Source: Aplectana chamaeleonis (Eukaryota > Nematoda > Chromadorea > Rhabditida > Cosmocercidae). From it: a DNA stretch of 64,000 nucleotides. The position numbers and the translations under genes were made by a program. Within the stretch, counting starts at the first letter, position 1. Every line of letters begins with the position of its first letter. The notes under the pieces were generated by a model. The model did no database searches and was not told where the DNA came from. It was given only the letters and a program-made list of their open reading frames with translations. Location: NCBI GenBank assembly GCA_029168955.1, contig JAPDOI010000714.1, positions 1-64,000 of the forward strand, read 5' to 3'. This document shows, piece by piece, positions 1 to 11,101 of this stretch.

Positions 1-3000
1 GAAAAGTGCCTCGAGTTTCTGATGAAGGCATCATCAGGACGTCGTAGAGAGTACTTCGGGCTTCTGATGAAAGTCATGAGGACGTCTGTGAAAGTGCTTC
101 GGGCTTCTGATGACGTCATCGGGACGTCGTGAAAAAGTGCTTCAGGGCTTCTGATGACGTCATCGGGACGTCGTGAGGAGCGCTTCGGGCTTCTGATGGC
201 GTCATCGGGACGTCGTGAAAAGTGCTTCAGGGCTCCTGATGACGTCATCGGGACGTCGTGAAAGTGCTTCGGGCTTCTGATGACGTCATTCAGGACGTCG
301 TGAAAGTGCTTCCGGGCTTCTGATGACGTCATCGGGACGTCGTATGAGGTGCTTCAGGCTTCTGATGACGTCATCGGGACGTCGTGAAAAGTGCTTCGGA
401 GCTTCTGATGGCGTCATCGGGACGTCGTGAAAGATGCTTCCGGGCTTCTGATGACGTGATGGGGACGTCGTGAAAGTGCTTCGGGCTTCTGATGACGTCA
501 TCGGGACGTCGGCAGGGTAGCTTCGGGCTTCTGGTAGCGTCATCGGGACGTCGTGAAAAGTGCTTCGGGCTTCTGATGACATCATCAGGACGCCGTGAAA
601 ATGCTTCGGGCTTCTAATGACGTCATCGGGACGCCGTGAAAAGTGCTTCGGGCTTCTGAGCTGGCGTCATCGGGACGTCGTGAAAAGTGCTTTGGGCTTC
701 TGATGACGTCATCGGGACGATGAAAAGTGCTTCCGGGCTCCTGATGACGTCATCGGGACGTCGTGAAAAGTGCTTCGTGCTTCTGACGACGTCATCGGGA
801 CGTCGTGAAAGGTAGCTTCAGGCTTCTGATGACGTCATCGGGGACGTCGTGAAAAGTGCTTCTGACCTTACAGTAGGCGTGTCGGGACGTCGGCGTAGAG
901 AAAAGGGCTTCGCGGGCTACTGATGACGTCATCAGGACGTCGTGAAAAGTGCTTCGGGCTTCTGACGACGTCATCAGGACGTCGTGAAAAGAAATTACTT
1001 CAGGCTTGCCTGATGACGTCATCGGGACGTCGTGAAAATTACTTCGGGCTTCTGATGAGGTCATGGGGACGTCGTGAAGAGTGCTTCCGGGCTTCTGATG
1101 GCGTCATCGGGACGTCGTGAAAAGTCGCTTCGGAATTCTGGTGACGTCATCGGGACGTCGTGAAAGTGCTTACCGAATACATTGACGTCATCGGGACGCC
1201 GTGAAAGTGCTTCCAGGCTTCTGTTGGCGTCATCGGGACGTCGTGAAGGTACTTCGGGCGCTGATGACGTCATCAGGTCGGCGTCGTGAAAAGTGCTTCG
1301 GGCTTCTGATGACGTCATCGGGACGTCGTGAAAGTGCTTCGGGCTTCTGACGACGTCATCGGGACGTCGTGAAAGTGCTTCGGGTTTCTGAAGTGACGTC
1401 ATCGGGACGTCGTGAAAAGTGCTTCGGGCTTCTTGTGACGTCATCGGGACGTCGTGAAAGAAGATGCTTCGGGCTTCTGATGACGTCATCGGGACGTCGT
1501 GAAAGAGTGCTTCGGGCTTCTGATGACGTCATCGGGACGTCGTAAAGATGCCTCGAGTTTCTGATGACGTCATCGGGACGTCGTGAAAAGTGCTTCGGGC
1601 TTCTGATGACGTCATCGGGACGTCGTGAAAAGTGCTTCGGGCTTCTGATGACGTCATCGGGACGTCGTGAAAGTGCTTCGGGCTTCTGATGACGTCATCG
1701 GGACGTCGTGAAAAGTGCTTCGGGCTTCTGATGACGTCATCGGGACGTCGTGAAAAGTGCTTCGGGCTTCTGATGACGTCATCGGGACGTCGTGAAAAGT
1801 GCTTCGAGCTTCTGATGACGTCATCGGGACGTCGTGAAGAGTGCTTCGGGCTTCTGATGACGTCATTGGGACGTCGTGAAAAGTGCTTCGGGCTTCTAAT
1901 GACGTCATCGGGACGTAGTGAAAAGTGCTTCGGGCTCCTGATGACGTCATCGGGACGTCGTGAGAGTGCTTCGGGCTTCTGATGACGTCATCGGGACGTC
2001 GTGAAAGTGCTTCGGGCTTCTGATGACGTCATCGGGACGTCGTGAAAAGTGCTTCGGGCTTCTGATGACGTCATCGGGACGTCGTGAAAAGTGCCTCGAG
2101 TTTCTGATGACGTCATCGGGACGTCGTGAGAGTGCTTCGGGCTTCTGATGAGGTCATGGGGACGTCGTGAAAAGTGCTTCGGGCTTCTGATGACGTCATC
2201 GGGACGTCGTGAAAAGTGCTTCGGGCTTCTGATGACGTCATCGGGACGTCGTGAAAAGTGCCTCGAGTTTCTGATGACGTCATCGGGACGTCGTGAAAGT
2301 GCTTCGGGCTTCTGATGAGGTCATCGGGACGTCGTGAAAAGTGCTTCGGGCTTCTGATGACGTCATCGGGACGTCGTGAAAAGTGCTTCGGGCTTCTGAT
2401 GACGTCATCGGGACGTCGTGAAAAGTGCTTCGGGCTTCTGATGACGTCATCGGGACGTCGTGAAAAGTGCTTCGGGCTTCTGATGAGGTCATGGGGACGT
2501 CGTGAAAAGTGCTTCGGGCTTCTGATGACGTCATCGGGACGTCGTGAAAAGTGCTTCGGGCTTCTGATGACGTCATCGGGACGTCGTGAGAGTGCTTCGG
2601 GCTTCTGATGGCGTCATCGGGACGTCGTGAAAAGTGCTTCGGGCTTCTGATGACGTCATCGGGACGTCGTGAAAGTGCTTCGGGCTTCTGATGACGTCAT
2701 CGGGACGTCGTGAAAGTGCTTCGGGCTTCTGATGACGTCATCGGGACGTCGTGAAAGTGCTTCGGGCTTCTGATGACGTCATCGGGACGTCGTGAAAAGT
2801 GCTTCGGGCTTCTGATGACGTCATCGGGACGTCGTGAAAGTGCTTCGGGCTTCTGATGACGTGATGATGACGTCGTGAAAAGTGCTTCGGGCTTCTGATG
2901 ACGTCATCGGGACGTCGTGAGAGTGCTTCGGGCTTCTGATGACGTCATCGGGACGTCGTGAAAAGTGCTTCGGGCTTCTGATGACGTCATCGGGACGCCG

Positions 3001-5305
3001 TGAAAATGCTTCGGGCTTCTAATGACGTCATCGGGACGCCGTGAAAAGTGCTTCGGGCTTCTGATGACGTCATCGGGACGTCGTGAAAGTGCTTCGGGCT
3101 TCTGATGACGTCATCGGGACGTAGTGAAAAGTGCTTCGGGCTCCTGATGACGTCATCGGGACGTCGTGAAAAGTGCTTCGTGCTTCTGACGACGTCATCG
3201 GGACGTCGTGAAAGTGCTTCGGGCTTCTGATGACGTCATCGGGGCGTCGTGAAAGTGCTTCGGCCTTCTGATGACGTCATCGGGACGTCGTGAAAAGTGC
3301 TTCGGGCTTCTGATGACGTCATCGGGACGTCGTGAAAAGTGCTTCGGGCTTCTGACGACGTCATCGGGACGTCGTGAAAGTGCTTCGGGTTTCTGATGAC
3401 GTCATCGGGACGTCGTGAAAAGTGCTTCGGGCTTCTGATGAGGTCATGGGGACGTCGTGAGAGTGCTTCGGGCTTCTGATGACGTCATCGGGACGTCGTG
3501 AAAAGTGCTTCGGGCTTCTGATGACGTCATCGGGACGTCGTGAAAGTGCTTCGGGCTTCTGATGACGTCATCGGGACGCCGTGAAAAGTGCTTCGGGCTT
3601 CTGATGACGTCATCGGGACGTCGTGAAAGTGCTTCGGCCTTCTGATGACGTCATCGGGACGTCGTGAAAAGTGATTCGGGCTTCTGATGACGTCATCGGT
3701 ACGTCGTGAAAGTGCTTCGGGCTTCTGACGACGTCATCGGGACGTCGTGAAAAGTGCCTCGAGTTCCTGATGACGTCATCGGGACGTCGTGAAAAGTGCT
3801 TCGGGCTTCTTATGACGTCATCGGGACGTCGTGAAAGTGCTTCGGGCTTCTGATGACGTCATCGGGACGTCGTGAAAAGTGCTTCGGGCTTCTGATGACG
3901 TCATCGGGACGTCGTAAAAAGTGCCTCGAGTTTCTGATGACGTCATCGGGACGTCGTGAAAGTGCTTCGGGCTTCTGATGACGTCATCGGGACGTCGTGA
4001 AAAGTGCTTCGGGCTTCTGATGACGTCATCGGGACGTCGTGAAAAGTGCTTCGGGCTTCTGACGACGTCATCGGGACGTCGTGAAAGTGCTTCGGGTTTC
4101 TGATGACGTCATCGGGACGTCGTGAAAAGAGCTTCGGGCTTCTGATGACGTCATCGGGACGTCGTGAAAGTGCTTCGGGCTTCTGATGACGTCATCGGGA
4201 CGTCGTGAAAAGTGCTTCGGGCTTCTGATGACGTCATCGGGACGTCGTGAAAGTGCTTCGGGCTTCTGATGACGTCATCGGGACGTCGTAAAAAGTGCCT
4301 CGAGTTTCTGATGACGTCATCGGGACGTCGTGAAAGTGCTTCGGGCTTCTGATGAGGTCATGGGGACGTCGTGAGAGTGCTTCGGGCTTCTGATGACGTC
4401 ATCGGGACGTCGTAAAAAGTGCCTCGAGTTTCTGATGACGTCATCGGGACGTCGTGAGAGTGCTTCGGGCTTCTGATGACGTCATCGGGACGTCGTAAAA
4501 AGTGCCTCGAGTTTCTGATGACGTCATCGGGACGTCGTGAAAGTGCTTCGGGCTTCTGATGACGTCATCGGGACGTCGTGAAAAGTGCTTCGGGCTTCTG
4601 ATGACGTCATCGGGACGTCGTGAAAGTGCTTCGGGCTTCTGATGACGTCATCGGGACGTCGTGAAAAGTGCTTCGGGCTTCTGATGAGGTCATGGGGACG
4701 TCGTGAGAGTGCTTCGGGCTTCTGATGACGTCATCGGGACGTCGTGAAAAGTGCTTCGGGCTTCTGATGACGTCATCGGGACGTCGTGAAAGTGCTTCGG
4801 GCTTCTGATGACGTCATCGGGACGCCGTGAAAAGTGCTTCGGGCTTCTGATGACGTCATCGGGACGTCGTGAAAGTGCTTCGGGCTTCTGATGACGTCAT
4901 CGGGACGTCGTGAAAAGTGCTTCGGGCTTCTGATGACGTCATCGGGACGTCGTGAAAAGTGCTTCGGGCTTCTGACGACGTCATCGGGACGTCGTGAAAG
5001 TGCTTCGGGTTTCTGCTGGCGTCATCGGGACGTCGTGAAAAGTGCTTCGGGCTTCTTATGACGTCATCGGGACGTCGTGAAAGTGCTTCGGGCTTCTGAT
5101 GACGTCATCGGGACGTCGTGAAAAGTGCTTCGGGCTTCTGACGACGTCATCGGGACGTCGTGAATGTGCTTCGGGTTTCTGATGACGTCATCGGGACGTC
5201 GTGAAAAGTGCTTCGGGCTTCTTATGACGTCATCGGGACGTCGTGAAAGTGCTTCGGGCTTCTGATGACGTCATCGGGACGTCGTGAAAAGTGCTTCGGG
5301 CTTCT
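1..5305. repeat. 42-bp satellite array with a TGACGTCA palindrome in each unit
   Basis: Head-to-tail array of roughly 125 units that runs off the left edge and stops abruptly in the TTCT of a unit at 5305. The consensus unit is about 42 bp: GTGCTTCGGGCTTCTGATGA followed by CGTCATCGGGACGTCGTGAAAA, with 41-bp forms missing one A. Every standard unit has the perfect 12-bp palindrome GATGACGTCATC, whose core is the CRE/ATF consensus, plus a second GACGTC. Recognisable variants recur: CCTCGAGTTTCTG units, GATGAGGTCATGGGGACG units, and CTGACGACGTC units. Because 42 is a multiple of 3, both strands show long false reading frames with 14-residue repeats; these are not genes. From 1 to about 1520 the units carry many extra single-base indels; the rest is clean. 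Confidence 0.97.
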
Positions 5306-5479
5306 AACTGCGAAGCAGTTTCACTAGAATTAGTAAATACTAAAGGCTATGGTTATTTTGTACCACCCACCGCGAAAAACCAGCTGGGAACTTTGTATCA
5401 TTTCTGGATCTGGAGTAGTCATTGGTTTGAAGCGCGATGTGAATGACTATTGATTTTCTAACGAATTTTGAGATTGCTT

Positions 5480-5575
5480 ACGAAAAAATTTCTAATTTCG
5501 TTAGTCGTTAGTCGTTAGACGTAACACCCAAAAAGCCCGTTAGTCGTTAAATTCGTTAGTCGTTAGTCGTAATTG
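5480..5575. repeat. Degenerate TTAGTCG simple-sequence block
   Basis: Short irregular runs of GTTAGTCGTTAGTCG in AT-rich DNA. The block ends in ATTGCGCACATCCCTGATCA, which resembles the GTTACGCACAGCCCTGA that ends the TTACGA block near 58315, so the two may belong to one family of low-complexity repeats with a conserved terminus. No coding content. Confidence 0.6.
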
Positions 5576-6292
5576 CGCACATCCCTGATCACGACCTCCC
5601 GCCGCGGCCATTAGATCGCGGCGCCGCGGTGTTCGCGTTGCGACGACGGGCGATCGGGGCGTGCAGCTACGCCCGCGTGTTAGTTACTTGCATCTTACCA
5701 TCTATGTATTGGGAGCGGTTGGAGCCGTTCATAGCAGAATAAAACTGTTCTTTGGGAAACTCGACAGCGAGCGGAAAGGGCTAGCGCGAGCGGATCTCGG
5801 AGCCGATTGAAGTTCTTTCTAGCTCGTTTTTGTTCGTTCTTTCACACCCACTGCCCCAATGAGACCCCGGAATCTCGATTTGCGGCGGAAAACTGAAGAC
5901 AAAATTTATCGTGGGCACTACCTTCAAGGCAGATTAGGCGATTCATTAGGGCATGAATATCGACAGATATAATCATTCTCTACTGCTACCACACTCTTCA
6001 TTCATTCAAATGCAAATTCCTAAAAAGAATCAACAACTTCGATCTTCTATTAATTCCGTTGTACTATCACTTAAAAACATCGTTAGTTCGCCACGAAGAG
6101 AAGGCCGTAGAAAATTACTCGAAACCTTTTTGCAAAGCATGAAAACTTGAAATATCGCTCAGAAGCTTGTTTGTAAAACCAGAATATCCATAAGGTACAA
6201 GAAATGTGTGATAGTAACTCTCATCTTCATGCCAAATCTTGTTTGATAAGGATATTCAGATTCTCTATCTAATACAATACAATATCTTCAGG
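5576..6292. other. Unannotated intergenic stretch
   Basis: Starts GC-rich with CGCGGCG runs (5590-5660) and becomes AT-rich. The longest open frame (65 residues, 5953-6150) has no recognisable domain, no splice context and ordinary intergenic composition. I see no gene here. Confidence 0.5.
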
Positions 6293-6932
6293 TAATTTCT
6301 AAAAGTTTAGCTTCCTGGCAAAAGTAATGATTTGGCAATGTTAATTTCAAGAAATCAAGAAGCTGAAAAACTTTTTTAAAAAACGTCTTGAAATATCTTT
6401 AAAAATGATTTGGCGCAAAATAACCACAAGTAATGAAACATTGGGAAATGTAGTGAAATGATTAAAATCGGATTTGGTCAGTCATAGGCCAACTTTTTAT
6501 AAGTAGTGAGAGACGAGCTATAGGATTTTACAAGCTTCTCCGTTAAACTTATCAAAGCTAAATCAAGGGCGCATCGGATTTGAGCGTTACGTTTACATAG
6601 CTTGACCCACCCTGATTACCGTATTACAGCTTCAATGAAATGTTTTATGGTTTCCGTTGCGCGCTTGGTTTAGATTTCATAAGCTTAACGGAGAAGCTTG
6701 TAAAATCCTATACCTCGTCTCTCACTACTTATAAAAAGTTGGCCTATGACTGACCAAATCCGAATTTAATCATTTCACTAAATTTCCCAGTTTTTTCATT
6801 ACTTGTAGTTATTTTGCGCCAAATCATTTTTAAAGATATTTCAAGACGTTTTTTTTTCAGCTTCTTGATTTCTTGAAATTATAACATTGCCAAATCATTA
6901 CTTTTGCCAGGAAGCTAAATTTTTAAAAATTT
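6293..6932. repeat. 640-bp fold-back element (MITE)
   Basis: Two arms of about 275-280 bp, 6293-6572 and 6659-6932, are reverse complements at roughly 90% by eye, around an 86-bp spacer. Matching landmarks are AGCTTCCTGGCAAAAGTAAT on the left against its complement ending CAGGAAGCT on the right, and GGCCAACTTTTTATAAGTAG on the left against CTACTTATAAAAAGTTGGCC on the right. There is no reading frame for a transposase, so it is a non-autonomous element that could form a long hairpin RNA if transcribed. Confidence 0.9.
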
Positions 6933-7072
6933 CATATATTTTTTCAAAGGTTCCCTTTTTGACCTGATTTTTGTTTAGCGATTCCCATTTTGGAGAGGCG
7001 AAACCTCTTATGACAGCTTCTGCCTTAAGTAAATAATGAAATGGGTACTAATCGGTGTTGTCTGAGACCCAT

Positions 7073-7376
7073 ATATTCTACGGCAATGGAAGTAAGACCT
7101 GGTGAGGTTGCGGACTCGTCCTAACATACGGTGGTTTGTTAGTAGTATTACTCATTTTTCCGAAATAGCGGTGATAGATCGGTGAGTCTGTGTTTCCACC
7201 GATATGACTACATCTGGGAAAGCAATGAAAACAGAACAAAGTGTGAGAGTTGAAACAAAAACTCACCGACCAATCTCCTTTATTTCAAAAAAAAATTGAG
7301 TGATACCACAATCAGACTGCAGTATGTTACGAAGAGTCCGCAATCTCACCAGGTCCTACATTCATTGCTGTAGACT
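7073..7376. mobile_element. 305-bp TIR element (MITE)
   Basis: Terminal inverted repeats of about 52 bp: the left end contains GACCTGGTGAGGTTGCGGAC (from 7098) and the right end GTCCGCAATCTCACCAGGTC. The interior of about 200 bp has no coding potential. Several mismatches between the arms indicate a moderately old insertion. The superfamily is not determinable from the ends alone. Confidence 0.85.
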
Positions 7377-7439
7377 ATAACTTCTAGAAATTGTGACCCT
7401 TAGCCATAAAAAACGACCCTCGCTTCTCTACTGAGACCC

Positions 7440-8400
7440 CGTACGCGTTTTGCGGCTTCATGCGCACTTCCAGTGGGGTGTTGCACGCTTTCTACGGCGT
7501 CCTGCGCACTCCCACCGGGATTCCGTACGTTTTACACGGCGTCCTGCGCACCCTCACTGGAACCCTCACACCTTAAACGTCGTCCTGCACCCTCCCACTG
7601 GGGTCCCGTACATTTTCTATGGCATCCTGCGCACTCTCACTGGAACCCGCACACCTTCAACGTCGTCCTGCTCACTCCCACTGGCGTCCCGAACACTTTC
7701 TATGACGTCCTGAACACTGCGACTGGGGTTCTGCACACTTTCTATGACGTCCTGCACACTCCCACTAGGGTCGTGCACACTTTCTATGATGTCCTGCACA
7801 CTTTCACTAGGGTTCTACACAATTTCTATGGCGTCCTGCACACTCCCACTGGCATCCCGCACACTTTCTATGACGTCCTGAACACTGCGACTGGGGTTCT
7901 GCACACTTTCTATGACGTCCAGCACACTCCCAGGGGGACCCGTCCATTTCCTATGACGTCCTGCACACTCCCATTGGGGTCCTGCTCATTTTCAATGACG
8001 TCCTGCATCTTTTCTAAAACGTTCGGCACCTTCCCACCGAAGCCGTGCACACCTTCCATGACGCACTGCATAGTCATCAAACCCGAGATTCTGTACGGCG
8101 TCCCGCAAAATGTTACTGAAGACCTGTCGCCTTGATTAGAGCGTAGTCCTTCTAGCGCTAGACGACTCATAGAAGTTTTCATGGCCCACGGCTTGAAGTG
8201 CGCCCCATGGACAAACTCGGTTGCCCCGAGTCACGTAAGAGATGACTCGTGCTGATTTTTTGGTAATCGATATGTGCCCTACCCACCTAAATGTTGGTAC
8301 CATTTCATGCAAGTTTTGATCGGCCATTCCTAAGATCCGCGGGACACATGCACACACACACGCGTACCACATACGCACACACACATCGAGACATAACTGC
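7440..8400 (+). repeat. Dispersed repeat R2, copy A, with a 42-bp (2 x 21) minisatellite
   Basis: 7450-8070 is a tandem array whose 42-bp unit is itself a dimer of diverged 21-bp halves, CCTGCACACTCCCACTGGGG(T) and TCTGCACACTTTCTATGACG(T). This makes a 220-residue open frame of repeats such as HTFYDVLHTPTGV, which is a by-product of the period. The array is followed by about 300 bp of unique sequence (from ACCTGTCGCCTTGA to a CA-rich run). The same array-plus-tail recurs in the same orientation at 20930-21496, and a decayed reversed piece lies at 63060-63235, so this is an interspersed repeat with an internal minisatellite. Confidence 0.85.
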
Positions 8401-8563
8401 TTTCAGTATAAGGATAGTAATTGCCAAAAATGGAGTCTTTCTTTGCAGCAACTTTTGAGAAAATATCACCAGGGTCGTAAAAATTTGATCTGTGACCCCT
8501 ACCGAGCTCTTTTACCAATCAAGGATTGTTTATTCATCCCATCTAAATCATCGATATCCCTAA

Positions 8564-9045
8564 AGGCACAGTCCAACCTTATTGTCAGGGACGAACACCG
8601 AGATTTCCACATAGTTGTAAAGTATACCCACCCTTCATAACACATGCCAAGTGCCAGCTCTCAATTCCTGCGGATTAGCGAGATATAGGGGAAGCCTCTC
8701 TGGGGCGCCCACCTCGAGAAGCCACTTTGGCACACCCCGTTTACGATATTTCGAGCTCAACACCGGCATGACGAGCGATGATTTTTGATCAAAACCCCCG
8801 CTCTTCCTCTCGTTATCAGCCTCTCTATCCATTCAGGTCCGCTCGCATATATCGGTTGCAGATGAGGGAAGTTACAAGCCTCGGACAACTCGTCCATCAT
8901 GCTCCGCAGCTCAATTTTTTGAGGGGTCATAACTCCGTTCCCAGGGGGTCTTGTGCGATTTCAGGGACATCATTGGAATCAGAGTGGGACCGTCTTTAAG
9001 ATAGATAGAATAACAAATAAACGATTTTAAGGTTGGACTGTGCCT
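8564..9045. mobile_element. TTAA-family MITE, AGGCACAG type
   Basis: 482-bp element with perfect 18-bp ends: AGGCACAGTCCAACCTTA at the left and its complement at the right. It is flanked by CTAA and TTAA. The interior shares the blocks GGAAGTTACAAGCCTCGGAC and AACTCGTCCA with the elements at 24732, 47701, 51551 and 57078. No coding capacity. It is the least diverged member by its termini. Confidence 0.9.
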
Positions 9046-9610
9046 TTAATTATTGTGTAGATGCGATTGAAAAGAATTTCAGTGCTCAAATGCTGCGCGA
9101 AAATTTGTACAGGAGTGCCGAAACCGTTCACAACCACTTCGTTAGCTATCAATTACCTAGTTACATCATATTTGGGGAATCTTCCATTTTGACAGCGTTT
9201 CCGAACTTTCTGAACCATCATCATCCTCTCCTTCTATTTTTTTTCGTTTCTTTCACTTATGATCGCGACCAAAATCAGAAGCCGATGAACCTTGACATCG
9301 CGATTTCGTTTCTCTCTTCGCAGATGGGATACACCACTCTGGTCTTGCAATCGTGGTTGGATGTAAAAGTTGGAAGCGAACAAAAGTGGTGACGATTAAA
9401 CGCTCGTATAGCAAGTTGACAATAACAGAACCGGAACAAGAAAAAGCAATCGACGAGATCAAAGAAGCCTACAATTTGGCTCGAATACAGCAGCGACAAA
9501 ATCTATTTCGAAAAAGACATCTTGTAAGCAAATTCGTGTATGAAGCTTACGCGTGCCAAAACTTCTCCAGATCCATACGATTGATGTTCTGATACATCAC
9601 ATTGCCTATA

Positions 9611-9966
9611 CAATACCGCCCGTAGGATTCGGTCAGAAAGCGGGCGAGGTCGGGTTTTTGCGTCTTTCTCGTTTTTTTGTATAATTCGCTTCAGAGTCAA
9701 TTTTGAGCGAAATTGGGGTGATATTTTTGATCCTGGCAATGAGGGCTACCCAACTGTCTAGCCGTTGTGGGGGGGGGTTACGATGAGAACTACGAACGGA
9801 ACCCTGACAATGTCGGCTATACCATTGGATAGTCCTCAACGCCAGTATACTAGATATCTCCCTAATTTCGCTCAAAGTTGACTTTGAAACGACTGATACG
9901 AAAAATAGACCAGAGAACCCGACCTGGCTCTCTTTCTGACCAAATCCTACGAACGGTGGTGTAATT
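9611..9966. mobile_element. 355-bp TIR element in intron 1 of gene A
   Basis: Inverted ends of about 45 bp: GTAGGATTCGGTCAGAAAGC near 9622 against GCTCTCTTTCTGACCAAATC near the right end, plus AGGTCGGGTT against AACCCGACCT. It fills most of the 473-bp intron between the donor at 9524 and the acceptor at 9996. No coding content. Confidence 0.8.
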
Positions 9967-10168
9967 TTATTCTTTTTATTGCCCTTTAAGTTTTAGCCCA
10001 ATGAGCCGTTCGACCTAAAACTGGATATAGTGATGGCCGAGAGGGGAGGCAACGGATACGTAGTGATGAAACGTCTAACTGTGAGTATTAAGTGGAATTA
10101 AGTGCCTCTTAAAACTCCATTCCTTATGAGTCATGCTATATAATTGTAGACGGTATCCTACAAATTGT

Positions 10169-10643
10169 ATATACCCTGTCCCAAATGAGATGGCAAGCCT
10201 AGAGTCCCAAGAAACAGCGCGCCGCCCTCTGCGTCTCTGACATTTTCGTAATTTTGGTCGTTTTTTGACTTTCTCACTTCAATCTCTTACATACTCCATT
10301 GCTCGTTTGCGTTCTTTTCTCTCAAAATGCTCGTGATATTCACTATCGATACATATTTTACTCTTCACTTGGCAGGGAAAGTTTTTCAGGATATGAATAA
10401 GAGGTCGGAGAGCACAGAGTCGTCTAACCCGTCGATTTCACCGTAAACTCGATACAACCGAGCTGTTTTAACTTGTCTGAGGCCACTATTTTCCTTTAAT
10501 GTTTGGTTGCAGTCTCTATAGTGTCTCAAACAACTTTAACATCGATCCAGGCGCTTTAGGTCGCTGATGATGTCAGAGACGCAGAGGACGGCACGCTGCT
10601 TCTTTGGACTCTAGGCTTGCCATCTCGTTTGGGACAGGGTATA
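10169..10643. mobile_element. 475-bp TIR element in intron 2 of gene A
   Basis: Inverted ends of about 70 bp beginning TATACCCTGTCCCAAA and ending TTTGGGACAGGGTATA, continuing with GAGATGGCAAGCCTAGAGTC against its complement. The TA at each edge fits a TA target site. Non-autonomous; no reading frame. Confidence 0.88.
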
Positions 10644-11095
10644 CCAATATAAATTGCATACTAAGTCAGAGCAAGTGTCAAATACGTGTAGCTTGTTTTC
10701 CTGAAAACTCGAACCTGTCGGTGTGAGCAGCAAAAGTCATGTCGAACTCTCGTTACCGACATTCACGTTTTACCACACCCCCCCCCCCCTCTCCTATCTG
10801 CTTACCCTGCCTGGTTCGAAAGGTGTGAGAAATGGTTTACATCAGTATCCTTACAGGCGATAGCTGTGGAGGGGACGCCATGGAGACAGTCTGATTACTA
10901 CGCTGCCCGGGACGTCAAAGGAAAAGGAGAAGCGGATTTCTATCTTATCCGACTAGGAGATTTCAAGAAGATGGTTCAATCCTGCACACGCTCCCGGGAA
11001 ATTATCGGGGTGTCCTAAAGTTTATGTCAAGATGCTGGAGCGATACGACAAGCAGAAACCTAAACGAGCAGTGCCGTTGCAAGATATCCTGTAAA

Positions 11096-11101
11096 AATAA
11101 A
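11096..11101 (+). promoter_or_regulatory. AATAAA polyadenylation signal of gene A
   Basis: AATAAA begins one base after the TAA of exon 3. Such close spacing is common in nematode genes and supports the exon 3 reading frame and its stop. Confidence 0.5.

Larger units (their letters stand above)
9324..11094 (+). pseudogene. Gene A: frameshifted paralog of the small secreted protein gene B
   Basis: Three exons match gene B. Exon 1 is 9324-9523: ATG directly after TCTCTTCGCAG, ending CATCTT before GTAAGC. Exon 2 is 9997-10080: 84 nt, PNEPFDLKLDIVMAERGGNG onward, with GTGAGT after it. Exon 3 is 10857-11094: AIAVEGTPWRQSDYYAARDV onward, TAA. The shared core is L-I-VVGC-S in exon 1, KLDI and VVxKRL in exon 2, YY--RD and VYxKM in exon 3. 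Exon 1 is 4 bp shorter than in B within the signal-peptide codons, so the initiator ATG is out of frame with the body. Exon 3 has one extra G in ATCGGGGTGT, giving a stop at SREIIGVS; dropping one G would bring it in line with the B frame. Either a true pseudogene or a member damaged by assembly errors. Function unknown. Confidence 0.72.

Noticed and set aside
1..900. CRISPR-like regular repeats
   Set aside because: The units are contiguous 42-bp satellite copies without unique spacers, and the genome is eukaryotic.
286..2608. Open frames of 65-142 residues with 14-residue repeats on both strands
   Set aside because: They follow from the 42-bp satellite period, which is a multiple of three; they appear on both strands at once and have no start context or splice sites.
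7473..8135. 220-residue open frame with HTFYDVLHTPTGV repeats
   Set aside because: A minisatellite translation; copy B of the same repeat does not keep the frame, and there is no homology signal.
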